Assembly (NCBI GenBank): GCA_900546625.1
Contig: URDU01000006.1
Location: forward strand, 49,123 to 113,122
Direction of reading: 5' to 3'
Source of the DNA: an uncultured Lachnobacterium sp.
GTDB lineage: Bacteria > Bacillota > Clostridia > Lachnospirales > Lachnospiraceae
DNA: 64,000 nt
The translations under genes and the position numbers were made by a program. Numbering within the stretch: position 1 is the stretch's first letter; the number at the start of each line of letters is the position of its first letter. A model generated the notes under the pieces. The model worked only from the letters and a program-made list of their open reading frames with translations, was not told the DNA's origin and did no database searches. Positions 8,953 to 18,865 of the stretch are shown piece by piece.

Positions 8953-10041
8953 ATGGAGCTTGGAAAAGAATATTTTGGACCGCTTTGGAGCTTTGTAGCC
9001 AGCAACGAGATAACGGATATAGATTATAACGGCAAAGAAATCTGGCTTACAAATATATTCAATGAGCGTTTCAGAGCCAATCAGCAGTTTGTCACACAGT
9101 ATATGACACCTGCTTTTGTGGAGCAGTTTACACAGCGCATCGCCAATGTCGTAAGCAGACAGTTCAATAAGAGAAATCCGGAGCTTGAGGCAGAGACAAG
9201 CGAGCTTCGTGTGACGATACTGCATGAGTCGGTTGCGAAGTCAGGAAGGAGCATCAGCATACGAAAGACACCTCCGCTTATCAGGCTGACGGCAGAATCT
9301 GCGATTGCTGAGAAATTCTGCTCAGAGGAGCTTTTAGCCGTTTTGATAAACTGTGTCAGGACCAAGATGAATATCACTTTTTGCGGCATGCCGGGCATTG
9401 GAAAGACGGAGTGCGTGAAGTTTTTCTCACAGTTTATTCCGGCAAATGAGCGTGTGATTACGATTGAGGATACCCTTGAGATACGCTATTCCGAGACAAA
9501 TCCGGGCAAGGACTGCATAGAGATGAAGGTGAGTGAGGATGTGTTTGGCTACTCTGAGGCCATCAAGTCGTGCCTTAGAATGAATCCGAAGTGGATTATG
9601 CTCTCGGAGGCACGCTCAAAGGAGGTAAAATATCTGCTGCAGAGCTGGAGCACCGGTGTGCGTGGCATGACGACACTCCACACAGACGATGTGCGCAATA
9701 TCCCGGACAGAATACTCAATATGCTTGAGAGCCGTGTGGATGCGGAGCGTATGGAGAATGACATATATCAGGCGCTTGATGTGGGGATTTTGATCCGCAA
9801 GAGGAGAAATGAAGACGGAGTGGTGTACAGATACATAGATCAGGTGTGCTTTTTCTATAGGGAAAACTATACCAATCATGTGTTTATGCTGGTATCTGAC
9901 GGACAGATAGTGACTCACGACATACCAAAGGTCATACTTCGCAGATTTAAAAGAGAGGGTGTTAATGAGCCGTTTGGTGAGTCCTTTGTCAATGAGATAC
10001 GGATGAATGAGGCCATGATGAGTGAGGCGAGGGAGGCTTAG
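8953..10041 (+). CDS. TadA/CpaF-type secretion ATPase
   Basis: The hexameric ATPase that powers Tad/Flp pilus assembly at the membrane. It is 362 aa. Walker A GMPGIGKTE is near residue 145, a Walker B-like WIMLSEAR follows, and the His-box region MTTLHTDD is present. Compared with classical CpaF it is short at the N-terminus. AAGAGGTGAT precedes the ATG at 8953. It lies between a pilin-like gene and the TadB/C-like membrane gene, which starts two bases after its stop. Confidence 0.85.
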   Translation: MELGKEYFGPLWSFVASNEITDIDYNGKEIWLTNIFNERFRANQQFVTQYMTPAFVEQFTQRIANVVSRQFNKRNPELEAETSELRVTILHESVAKSGRSISIRKTPPLIRLTAESAIAEKFCSEELLAVLINCVRTKMNITFCGMPGIGKTECVKFFSQFIPANERVITIEDTLEIRYSETNPGKDCIEMKVSEDVFGYSEAIKSCLRMNPKWIMLSEARSKEVKYLLQSWSTGVRGMTTLHTDDVRNIPDRILNMLESRVDAERMENDIYQALDVGILIRKRRNEDGVVYRYIDQVCFFYRENYTNHVFMLVSDGQIVTHDIPKVILRRFKREGVNEPFGESFVNEIRMNEAMMSEAREA

Positions 10042-10043
10042 GG

Positions 10044-11429
10044 ATGAAATATATATTGATTTTATTTCTGACATATGTGCTGCATCTTCTGCTCAAGCTA
10101 AACTGGGTGTGTACGGCTGTGGTACTTGTTTTTCTTCTTGTTATGCAGTATTTTCACCGTATCAAGGGACAAAGATTTCAGGAAGCGCGAAAGCGCTTTC
10201 TGGATGTATCGCTGTATATTGACACACTGTTGTATTCATTTTTGAAGGAGCAGAAGATAATCCGTGCATTTGAGGATGTAAAGAGTACACTGGCAGATGG
10301 ACATATGAAGGAGACTGTTAGCAGAGCTCTTGACCATATGCTGCTCACATTTGATGAGACAGAGGTGTTTGTGGATGCTATGAGGATTATTGAGGATGAG
10401 TACAGATGTAACCGCATAGTGAATGCACACGAGTTTATGGCACATGCCGAGTATTATGGCGGTGATATCAATGAGTCTGCCAAAATACTGCTTAAGGATA
10501 AGAGTGCATGGGAGCGCAGGATACTGCACAATATCGAGGACAGACAGAGGATGTTTCATCAGATTATCTTATCAGTTGTGACCTCTGTTATCATTAGCGG
10601 AATCATACTTTATCTGCCGGTTTTGAGTATGGATATCAGCAGCAATATCATAGTGCAGATACTGTCTGTTGCTCTTATAGTGCTTGATGATTTTATCATA
10701 CTCTGGGGACAGAAATTCCTTGAAGTGGATTATCTGGCTATTGATCTGCTGCCTGAGGATGATAAGCATGCCAAAAAGCTTGAGGAATACAAGGCGTACA
10801 ATTCGGCAAAGGAGCTTCGCGCGTCAATTCTTATGGCTGTTATACCTGCATTAGCAAGTGTATTTTTACTGTATACTGACAGACAGTGGCCGGCTGTTGC
10901 AGCTATGGGAGTTACTCTTGTATGTCTGAACCAGCACCGTATAGGCCACAGGCTTATGAAGAAAAATCTGATAGCAGATGTAAAGAGTGCATTTCCAAAG
11001 TGGCTGATGGACCTCGCCCTGTTGATTCAGAGTGAAAATGTGCAGGTTGCCATACAAAAGTCGAGAGAACATATACCTGTGATACTTAAGGAAGAGGTAA
11101 ATACGCTTGTGGAGAGACTGGATGTGGAGCCGGAGAGCTCTGATCCGTATCACAGGTTCCTTGACTGCCTCAATCTGCCGGAGATAAACGCAGCCATGGG
11201 CATGCTGTATGCAGTTTCGATTGGAAACAGCGGCAATAGCGGCAGCCAGATTGATGAGCTGATTACGAAAAATCTGGAGATGCTTGATGCAGCAGACACC
11301 GCGAGACTTAAGGACAAGACCGCCGGCATGTATCTGTTGTTTTTGGCGCCTGTTATCACAGCATCCTTTAAGATGATAGTTGATATGGCTATTTTCCTTA
11401 TAAGCTTTTTGGCTTACAAGGTAGTGTAG
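10044..11429 (+). CDS. TadB/TadC-like pilus assembly membrane protein
   Basis: A 461-aa membrane protein with two similar layouts: an N-terminal TM pair, a cytoplasmic helical stretch, a central TM pair (about 175-225), then another TM pair (about 255-300), a second cytoplasmic region and a C-terminal TM. This is what one expects from the type II secretion F-domain platform proteins TadB and TadC, possibly combined in one chain. It starts two bases after the tadA-like stop. Family membership is inferred from layout and neighbours rather than from a sharp motif. Confidence 0.6.
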   Translation: MKYILILFLTYVLHLLLKLNWVCTAVVLVFLLVMQYFHRIKGQRFQEARKRFLDVSLYIDTLLYSFLKEQKIIRAFEDVKSTLADGHMKETVSRALDHMLLTFDETEVFVDAMRIIEDEYRCNRIVNAHEFMAHAEYYGGDINESAKILLKDKSAWERRILHNIEDRQRMFHQIILSVVTSVIISGIILYLPVLSMDISSNIIVQILSVALIVLDDFIILWGQKFLEVDYLAIDLLPEDDKHAKKLEEYKAYNSAKELRASILMAVIPALASVFLLYTDRQWPAVAAMGVTLVCLNQHRIGHRLMKKNLIADVKSAFPKWLMDLALLIQSENVQVAIQKSREHIPVILKEEVNTLVERLDVEPESSDPYHRFLDCLNLPEINAAMGMLYAVSIGNSGNSGSQIDELITKNLEMLDAADTARLKDKTAGMYLLFLAPVITASFKMIVDMAIFLISFLAYKVV

Positions 11430-11439
11430 GAGGTGCGCT

Positions 11440-11814
11440 GTGAGTCAGATAATGAAGACCTTTTTAGGTGTGTTTTTGATTATGTTTATGGTGGTGACAT
11501 CATCAGGTGTGTTGTCGGGCTTTATGACTGTCGTTGAGGCACAAAACCTCCATGCGCAGATTATCAATGAGCTTGAGGATAGTGATTATGACAGCTTGGT
11601 TGCTCAGACCTGCTTTGAAAATGCATCAAAAGCAGGAGATACCCTGGAGCTTAAGCTGTATATGACAGACAATTCCATAAAGACAGTCACAGATGCATCA
11701 CAAATCGCCTCGTCAGATGAGATAGAAAAGGCAAGAGTGGAGCTTAAATTCAATTACGCGGTAGCATTTTTCGGAATAGAGCAGGAGCATGTGCTGAGCG
11801 GCTATGCGTTGTAG
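11440..11814 (+). CDS. Membrane-anchored pilus-locus protein, DUF4320-like
   Basis: A 124-aa protein with one N-terminal TM segment (residues 5-30) and a small extracellular domain. The transition VVEAQNLHAQIINELEDSDY looks like small TadE/DUF4320-type pseudopilins of clostridial Tad loci. It starts with GTG at 11440 behind TAGGAGGT, ten bases after the platform gene. It is probably a minor pilin or pilus-tip component. Confidence 0.5.
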   Translation: MSQIMKTFLGVFLIMFMVVTSSGVLSGFMTVVEAQNLHAQIINELEDSDYDSLVAQTCFENASKAGDTLELKLYMTDNSIKTVTDASQIASSDEIEKARVELKFNYAVAFFGIEQEHVLSGYAL

Positions 11815-11859
11815 CACTCTTTTTGTGGACATGGCTGTATAAGAGGGAGGAGAAAACAG

Positions 11860-11958
11860 ATGGAGCTATTAATAGAAGAATTGGGAGGAAGCGTTATTAT
11901 GCTTCTTTTAGGCAGTGGAGCGGTCGGTGTGCTTGTATATGTGTCCACCCTGCTGTGA
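11860..11958 (+). CDS. 32-aa pilin-like membrane peptide
   Basis: MELLIEELGGSVIMLLLG onward, 32 residues, nearly all one TM helix, with a strong ribosome site (GGGAGGAG) before the ATG. The EELGG preceding the hydrophobic run parallels the EYGG of the first pilin-like protein. It is very short, but the ribosome site and its place in an ordered series of similar small genes support it. Confidence 0.5.
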   Translation: MELLIEELGGSVIMLLLGSGAVGVLVYVSTLL

Positions 11959-11999
11959 TAATAACCGAATTGATTAAAAGTATGTAAAGGTAAGAGAAC

Positions 12000-12146
12000 A
12001 TGAAAGAAGTATTCAGACAGTATGGAGGCGTGCTGATTGCAGCGGCCGCCACAAGTGCATTTCTCGTGCTGATGGGAAATATTGTGCTGGCTCAGGGAGG
12101 CATGCTTGCGCAGCTCATAAATATATGGGGCAACAGTGCGATTTAG
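12000..12146 (+). CDS. Small Flp-like pilin protein 2 (48 aa)
   Basis: MKEVFRQYGGVLIAAAAT onward, 48 aa, one TM segment and a short tail. It aligns directly with the 57-aa protein at 8769 (MKEIFQEYGGILITVVAI), so the two are paralogues. There is no leader peptide. The ribosome site AAAGGTAAGAG precedes the ATG at 12000. Confidence 0.6.
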   Translation: MKEVFRQYGGVLIAAAATSAFLVLMGNIVLAQGGMLAQLINIWGNSAI

Positions 12147-12164
12147 ATAACCGGGAGACGATAG

Positions 12165-12629
12165 ATGAAGGAGATAATGCAGACATATGGAGCCATGATA
12201 GTGGCGGTGGTCGTAGGAATTGCGCTGCTGTCGGGATTTGGGGCTCTGAAGAACAAAATGGGTGTGGCGTTTGCGACACAGGATATATTGAGTGAAAATA
12301 GCGCAAACAACAGCTATGACAGCATAAAAAATATACCGGTTCCGGGTATTGAGCTAAAGGAGAAAATGCGCCGGAATGCCGTAAGCTACAGTGTGTATGA
12401 CCTGCTTGAGGTTACAGCACATGAGGATAATCTGGATAAGCTTGAGGTTTATGCCCTGTATGATTCGGGCAGAAATGACTGTACAGGCAGCATATCAGCC
12501 GATGAATCGTCACTCAGCTTTCCGGATTATGGTGTGTATGATATGCATGTCAGGATAACCTGCAAAAACGGCACAAGGGATCATGTGAGGATAAGTATTC
12601 CAATTAATAGAAAGGTAGCGGATATATAA
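12165..12629 (+). CDS. Pilin-like protein with extracellular domain (154 aa)
   Basis: It begins MKEIMQTYGAMIVAVVVG, a third variant of the same N-terminal motif and TM helix, then continues into a 120-residue extracellular domain with two cysteines (DCTGS and ITCKNG) that could form a disulphide. GGGAG precedes the ATG at 12165. It may be a major or tip pilin carrying a beta-rich head. Its last 20 codons lie in a segment duplicated at 15292-15362. Confidence 0.55.
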   Translation: MKEIMQTYGAMIVAVVVGIALLSGFGALKNKMGVAFATQDILSENSANNSYDSIKNIPVPGIELKEKMRRNAVSYSVYDLLEVTAHEDNLDKLEVYALYDSGRNDCTGSISADESSLSFPDYGVYDMHVRITCKNGTRDHVRISIPINRKVADI

Positions 12630-12640
12630 AATGAAAAATG
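12570..12640 (+). repeat. Direct repeat A, copy 1 (partner 15292-15362)
   Basis: 71 bp covering the 3' end of the 12165 gene and the start codon of the next gene. It aligns without gaps (offset 2722) to 15292-15362, with about seven differences. In both copies the matching ATG starts a gene (12631 and 15353). Confidence 0.9.
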
Positions 12641-13512
12641 AAAAACAACACAGACTTTTATTTATTATACCGGCAGTGATAATAGCAATAATTCTTATCA
12701 TATGTATAGCAGTGGCAGTAAGCTCAAAATCAGGAGAAAAGGGGAAGAAAAAGGATTCCCGGTCTGTCAGTGTGACAGAAAATACGCAGGATATTGTAGC
12801 TGAAAGCGAGACACTTGAACTTGTGAAAAAGGATGCATTGAAGGAAACAAATGTAGTTGATAAAGATAATAAGCAAAATAACGGTACGCAATCAGATACC
12901 AATGATAATTCCGCACCGGCAGCCGATAATTCAGATAATGCAAATACAGCGTCAGATAAATCTTCTGACAAATCATCAGAAGACAAAACAGCAGCAGATA
13001 AAAAGACATTGACAGGCAGCAATAACACATCGGCAGACAGCAATAACACACAACAACCTGCAGGTAACGATTCAAAACCGGCAGCATCAAATCAGACAGT
13101 CACACCTGAGCCGGCTCAAAGTAAGCCCGCGCAGCCGGAAGCACCAAAAAATGAGTATGTTGCACCGGGATGGATATTTTATGGCAGTAAGGCTGGAAAT
13201 GGCATGACAGGGGAGCAGAAGGCGTATGTTGATTCGTTGGTGAAACAGTGGACAGATGGAAGCATATCTGATTCATATTTAGCGGAACAGATTGCACATA
13301 AGATGAAAGAAGAGTGGGGATTATCATTGAATTCAGTAGGAATTTCTGGTGATGACAGATGTATTTATCCGTCAAAAAATGAGATACCTAATTATAATGA
13401 GGCTCTAGCTGAGTCATATGGATTTTATAATTTTACAGGCCTGTATACTAAAGGAGAATATGATGAATACGGATATCTGATATGCTATATGTGGGGAGTT
13501 GGTATTTTTTAG
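12631..13512 (+). CDS. Membrane-anchored surface protein with Ser/Thr/Asn-rich linker
   Basis: 293 aa: a short cytoplasmic start, one TM helix (about 9-30), a low-complexity linker of about 120 residues rich in D, S, N, T, K and A, then a proline-rich hinge and a C-terminal domain of about 110 residues beginning near YVAPGWIFYG. I do not recognise the C-terminal domain. The linker resembles wall-spanning regions. The gene overlaps the upstream end of an alternative reading of the next gene; the next true start (13515) is two bases after its stop. It lies between the duplicated segments. Confidence 0.6.
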   Translation: MKNEKQHRLLFIIPAVIIAIILIICIAVAVSSKSGEKGKKKDSRSVSVTENTQDIVAESETLELVKKDALKETNVVDKDNKQNNGTQSDTNDNSAPAADNSDNANTASDKSSDKSSEDKTAADKKTLTGSNNTSADSNNTQQPAGNDSKPAASNQTVTPEPAQSKPAQPEAPKNEYVAPGWIFYGSKAGNGMTGEQKAYVDSLVKQWTDGSISDSYLAEQIAHKMKEEWGLSLNSVGISGDDRCIYPSKNEIPNYNEALAESYGFYNFTGLYTKGEYDEYGYLICYMWGVGIF

Positions 13513-13514
13513 TT

Positions 13515-15248
13515 ATGAAAGAATTTTTAAAGAAGTTAATAGTAGGAGTATTGCTAATTATATGTATAGGGTTAAATTTTGAGAAAAGTAATATTATTGC
13601 AGATGAATGGAGTGAGCCGGTTAAGTTTTATAATAGTTACGGAAACAGTGCAGTTTTTAAGCCTACAAACATATATGAGGGCGATATTTATTTTTGTTCA
13701 GCAGGAAATACATCTACTTCAGGAACAAAATATAGGACAATAGGCTACAAAATGAGTGTAAAAAATAGTAGTGGGAATGTTATTCAGACCATTTATTATC
13801 AAATGGGTGGAAGCTATATGACACTTAAATGTCAAGCAAAGTCAGGTGGGAAGGAATATATGATGTACAAAATTCCTTTGAGATATGTTAGGAACAGAAT
13901 GAATCAAGAATCCCTCAAAGCCCTTAGCTCCGGCTCCTGCACCATCATCCTCGATGCCTGCATGGTACTTCGAGTAAATGGCAAGAACAAGGGTGGCATG
14001 AATGATAATGGTCCTTCCTGGGGAAAGGTTTATACTACATATGCAGGTATATCCAAAGCGGCAAACTGGACGGACAGCGCACTCTCAGCACTGTATTCGT
14101 ATTATGGCAAGACGGTGAGAGGACTGTTTCATACAATTGATGTCAGGAAGTCTACAGGCATAAACTGTGTATCAGGGGGAGGTACATACTGCTATGGTAC
14201 ATATGTGACAATAAGTGCAAGCAGTTCTGCCGGATATGATTTCACGAATTGGAACAATGATTCGTCAATGAGCTCATCATCATATGGTTTTTATGTGAAT
14301 TCGGGTGGTACTTATACGGCATACGCAAAGGCAGGTACTATAGCTGTGACATTCTGGCGGAATACGAGTGCGTCTGATTCAGAAAAGACCTCAAAGAGCT
14401 ACACATATGGAGGCATCAATCAGGCTTTTCCGGCTGTGGGCTGGCAGATGGCCGGGTATCATATGAGTGGCTGGGGAAATAATTCGTATGATACGACTGC
14501 CGGATATCCGTTATTGTGTGGTGTGGCAAACAGCTGGATTGAGTCAAACAGACCGTCGAAAAATTTATACGCAGTATGGCAGGAAAACGAGTATACCATA
14601 GAATATGATACCGGTGTATCTGCCACTGTGAAGTATAGTGATACGGTGACATTGCCAAGCCAGCATATGTGTATAGGCTGGATTTTAGGAGAAGAGTATC
14701 CTGATATAAAATATGCGCCGGGAGAGAGTATACAGGTAGCTGATTTATGCAGGATACTGGGGATAGAGTTTACAGATAAGGCGGTAATACGTATGTATGC
14801 ACTTTGGGAGCATGAGCCTACCATAGAGGCGGATGATATGTTCTTTTCGATAAAGCAGGCAAGGAATGGCGGTATAACAGAGCAGCTGATAGGAAGCCTT
14901 ATATCTGCAACGGATGTGGAGGATGGTGATATTGCGTTTGGCGATAACGAGATAAATTATCTGAAAGTGAAAAATTTTGATGACCGTAAAATAGAAAGTG
15001 TACGTGACAAGGATATCATAGAGATAGTGCTTGAGGCAAAGGACAGCTATGGAAATATCACGCAAAAGACTATATCCATCACATTTACAGATACTCAGGT
15101 CAAGGAGAGAACCAAAGCCTTTGGAAAGATTAGATTCATAAGCGAAAAGTATTATGGCAAAAATAAAGCAGGAGGCCTCATGGAGAACTCCCGCTGGTTA
15201 AACGATCCTGAATTTAATTCTCTTCTTCGGCAGGCCTTGGCAATTTGA
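13515..15248 (+). CDS. Secreted surface protein with InlB/Flg_new-type repeats
   Basis: 577 aa with a signal peptide (residues 1-28, KKLIVGVLLIICIGL core). The middle contains a divergent InlB B-repeat (GTYVTISASSSAGYDFTNW) and Listeria-Bacteroides-type repeats (VTFWRNTS, YTIEYDTG). A C-terminal beta domain (about 450-540) ends in a GNITQKTISITF cadherin-like strand. No LPXTG or TM anchor is visible. The last 33 or so residues are encoded by DNA duplicated from the 3' end of the convergent corC gene, so the natural C-terminus appears to have been replaced. ATG 13515 was chosen over the upstream 13482 start because it begins the signal peptide. Confidence 0.65.
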   Translation: MKEFLKKLIVGVLLIICIGLNFEKSNIIADEWSEPVKFYNSYGNSAVFKPTNIYEGDIYFCSAGNTSTSGTKYRTIGYKMSVKNSSGNVIQTIYYQMGGSYMTLKCQAKSGGKEYMMYKIPLRYVRNRMNQESLKALSSGSCTIILDACMVLRVNGKNKGGMNDNGPSWGKVYTTYAGISKAANWTDSALSALYSYYGKTVRGLFHTIDVRKSTGINCVSGGGTYCYGTYVTISASSSAGYDFTNWNNDSSMSSSSYGFYVNSGGTYTAYAKAGTIAVTFWRNTSASDSEKTSKSYTYGGINQAFPAVGWQMAGYHMSGWGNNSYDTTAGYPLLCGVANSWIESNRPSKNLYAVWQENEYTIEYDTGVSATVKYSDTVTLPSQHMCIGWILGEEYPDIKYAPGESIQVADLCRILGIEFTDKAVIRMYALWEHEPTIEADDMFFSIKQARNGGITEQLIGSLISATDVEDGDIAFGDNEINYLKVKNFDDRKIESVRDKDIIEIVLEAKDSYGNITQKTISITFTDTQVKERTKAFGKIRFISEKYYGKNKAGGLMENSRWLNDPEFNSLLRQALAI

Positions 15249-15289
15249 TATAGATATTTCCGATTCGGTTTTTATCAACAGCCTCTATG
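15149..15289 (+). repeat. Direct repeat C, copy 1 (partner 15771-15911)
   Basis: 141 bp that align without gaps (offset 622) to the corC terminator and 3' end. The copy contains a decayed version of the terminator hairpin (GGAGGCCTC...GAACTCCCGC) and an antisense copy of the last 24 codons of corC, read here in a sense frame by the surface-protein gene. Confidence 0.92.
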
Positions 15290-15291
15290 AT

Positions 15292-15362
15292 GGCACAAGG
15301 GATCATGTGAGGATAAGTGTTCCAATTAATAGAAAGGTAGCAGGCGTACAGAATGAAAAATG
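15292..15362 (+). repeat. Direct repeat A, copy 2 (partner 12570-12640)
   Basis: Starts two bases after the end of repeat C copy 1, so the junction C1|A2 at 15290 has the structure expected of a tandem-duplication boundary. Confidence 0.9.
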
Positions 15363-15751
15363 TAGTACTTGGAATAATAGGCTGTCTTATTGTATTGTAT
15401 ACAGTGATGCTTGGGCTTAGTGTATACAATATGACAGTCAGGGAGAACCAGATGGAAAAGAGTCTGTCATTAGCACTTTCGGGTGCTATGAACAGATATT
15501 ACGAGCCAAATATGTATATCGTGGATAAGAAGCCCGTCAGCAGCTATGATGTGGAAAAAGCTGTCATAGAGGACATTAATGAGAGACTTACAGCAGGCGG
15601 TACTGCAATTGCCACAGTCTATGTATGTGATATGGAAAAGGGCATTATTTCAGCAGGAATAGAGGAAGAGTTCAAGCTTCCTACAGGTGTGACAAAGAAA
15701 ATAAGCTGCAAAAAGACTATTGTAGCAGATCAGCCAATGGAGGATAACTAG
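15353..15751 (+). CDS. Membrane-anchored pilus-locus protein (TadE-like)
   Basis: 132 aa with one N-terminal TM helix (residues 4-26) and an extracellular domain beginning NMTVRENQMEKSLSLALSGAM, which is amphipathic in the manner of TadE/pseudopilin proteins. It has two cysteines near VYVCDME and KISCKK. It is the last gene of the pilus locus and faces corC. Its start codon is homologous in position to that of the 12631 gene because of repeat A. No exact family is assigned. Confidence 0.5.
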   Translation: MKNVVLGIIGCLIVLYTVMLGLSVYNMTVRENQMEKSLSLALSGAMNRYYEPNMYIVDKKPVSSYDVEKAVIEDINERLTAGGTAIATVYVCDMEKGIISAGIEEEFKLPTGVTKKISCKKTIVADQPMEDN

Positions 15752-15770
15752 AGTATGAAGAATGGTATTT

Positions 15771-15911
15771 GTATTACAGCAAAAATAAAGCAGGAGGTCT
15801 CATGGAGACCTCCTGCTGGTTAAACGATCCTGAATTTAATTCTCTTCTTCGGCAGGCTTTGGCAATTTGATATAGACCTTTTCGATTCGGTTTTTATCAA
15901 CAGCCTCTATG
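15771..15911 (-). repeat. Direct repeat C, copy 2 (corC 3' end and terminator)
   Basis: The functional copy: intact terminator palindrome plus the last 25 codons of corC. See the partner at 15149-15289. Confidence 0.9.
15778..15817 (-). terminator. Terminator of guaB-corC, probably bidirectional
   Basis: AGCAGGAGGTCT (15789-15800) pairs perfectly with AGACCTCCTGCT (15806-15817) around CATGG. On the minus strand it is followed by TTTATTTTTG. It lies between convergent genes. Confidence 0.85.
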
Positions 15912-17113
15912 CGGAGAAGAATATTGTCATCAGTGATGATTATTTCATTTTTTTCAGGCAGGTGGTCAAGCTTTTCAAGGCAGTAGCCACCGATTGTGTC
16001 ATAGTCGTCTGATTCGAGGTGCAGACCAAGCTCATCGCTTACATCCTCGAGATTTGCAGAGCCAAGAACTATGTATTCGTAGTCATTTATTCTTGTGATA
16101 TCATCCTGCTCGTCAGAGTCGTATTCATCACGAATCTCACCGACTATCTCCTCTAAGAGATCCTCAAGTGTGATGAGTCCGGCTGTGACACCGTATTCAT
16201 CTAAGACAATGGCAAGCGATATAGATGATTCGCGCATCTCGAGAAACAGATTCGCTGTATTCTTGTGCTCATATGTAAAGTAAGGCTCACGCATGATATT
16301 CCTGATGGAAAAATGCTCTTTATCCTCATCCTTAAGGAGCAGCAGATCCTTCATATTTACGATACCGATTACGTTGTCAGTGCTTTCGTCATACACAGGG
16401 AGTCTGGTGAATTTATCCTCTCTGAATATGGAAATCAAATCATCATAAGTAGAATCAACATGGACAAACGTCATATCAATACGTGGAACCATGACCTCCT
16501 TGGCCTCGGCATCTCCAAAATCGAATACATTGTGAATCATATCACGCTCTTCATCCTCGATGACACCGTCCTCCTGTCCTACATCAACGATTGTACGAAG
16601 CTCCTCCTCGGTCATGACGCGCTTGGCATCGCTTTGTCTTATTCCAAAGAGGAAAATGACTCCGAGTGAAAGCTTGTTGATGATAAATATTACAGGTGTC
16701 AGCACTACCATGAGCACTGATATAAAGCCTGCGATTGAGAGCGAAATCTTGTCAGCCTTTATGGTCGCAAGTGTCTTCGGAGAGACCTCTCCGAAGATCA
16801 GTATGAGGAATGTAAGTATTCCGGTTGCGACACCTGCTCCGACGCTGCCAAACAGCTTGATGGCAAGCGAGGTGGTGAGCGATGATGCTGAAAGATTTAC
16901 GATGTTGTTGCCGATAAGGATGGCTGAGAGCATCTTTGGAGAGTTCTCAGTCACCTTGAGCACCTTTTTGGCTTTTGTGTTGCCAGCCTCAGCCAGGGTT
17001 CTCATACGTATTTTGTTTACGGTAGTAAGAGCGGTCTCCGAAGATGAAAAAAATGCGGAGAGTGCTAATAGTATTAATAAGAATATAATCTGCGATATGT
17101 CGTCAGCGTCCAA
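15836..17113 (-). CDS. CorC/HlyC-type CNNM-CBS membrane transporter
   Basis: 425 aa of the DUF21/CBS family, proposed Mg2+/Co2+ transporters. An N-terminal CNNM domain with about four TM helices (LSAFFSSSETALTTVN start, GEVSPKTLA motif) is followed by a CBS pair (about 200-330, with VMVPRIDM and FTRLPVYDE) and a C-terminal CorC_HlyC transporter-associated domain (GGYCLEKLDHLPEKN). The start is TTG at 17113 with CGAGGT seven bases upstream. It lies 35 bases after guaB in the same direction, so it is probably co-transcribed. Confidence 0.85.
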   Translation of the reverse strand: MDADDISQIIFLLILLALSAFFSSSETALTTVNKIRMRTLAEAGNTKAKKVLKVTENSPKMLSAILIGNNIVNLSASSLTTSLAIKLFGSVGAGVATGILTFLILIFGEVSPKTLATIKADKISLSIAGFISVLMVVLTPVIFIINKLSLGVIFLFGIRQSDAKRVMTEEELRTIVDVGQEDGVIEDEERDMIHNVFDFGDAEAKEVMVPRIDMTFVHVDSTYDDLISIFREDKFTRLPVYDESTDNVIGIVNMKDLLLLKDEDKEHFSIRNIMREPYFTYEHKNTANLFLEMRESSISLAIVLDEYGVTAGLITLEDLLEEIVGEIRDEYDSDEQDDITRINDYEYIVLGSANLEDVSDELGLHLESDDYDTIGGYCLEKLDHLPEKNEIIITDDNILLRIEAVDKNRIEKVYIKLPKPAEEEN

Positions 17114-17148
17114 ATATTTTACCTCGTTATATGAATTAATAAATGTGT

Positions 17149-18630
<1,482 letters not shown>

Positions 18631-18738
18631 TTATTATGCTGGTATACTTTATATACTAATGTAATTTGTATGATGATAGCAAATTAAAGAGTGAGTGTCA
18701 AGCAGTTATAAGCCCGATATGAAATTATTATATTATTT

Positions 18739-18865
18739 ATTAGTAAAACTAATGTAAGTCCTTTGCAAATAAAGTGTAATTTATGTTATATTTTATATTG
18801 AGTGGCTTTCATTCAACATTTGCCTGTCACACTAAAGCGTGGACAGTGACGATTTTAAGCCACAA
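18739..18865 (+). promoter_or_regulatory. Promoter and structured leader of hisA-glnA-ANTAR
   Basis: The 18607-18888 gap holds a palindrome ATTAGT-AAA-ACTAAT (18739-18753), a plausible promoter TTGCAA (18763-18768)/18 bp/TATATT (18787-18792), and a leader that can fold: GTGGCTT near 18802 pairs with AAGCCAC near 18855, with an inner TGTC(A)CAC...GTGGACA hairpin. The inner loop does not match the A1/G4 hexaloop expected for ANTAR targets. Confidence 0.4.

Noticed and set aside
12510..13049. Long minus-strand frame opposite the 12631 gene
   Set aside because: It is the reverse of a low-complexity Ser/Asp-rich linker; such sequences give open antisense frames.
15214..15429. Minus-strand frame ending with a sequence like the CorC C-terminus
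   Set aside because: It is the antisense of repeat C copy 1. It lacks the rest of CorC and a ribosome site, so it is a duplication fragment, not a gene.
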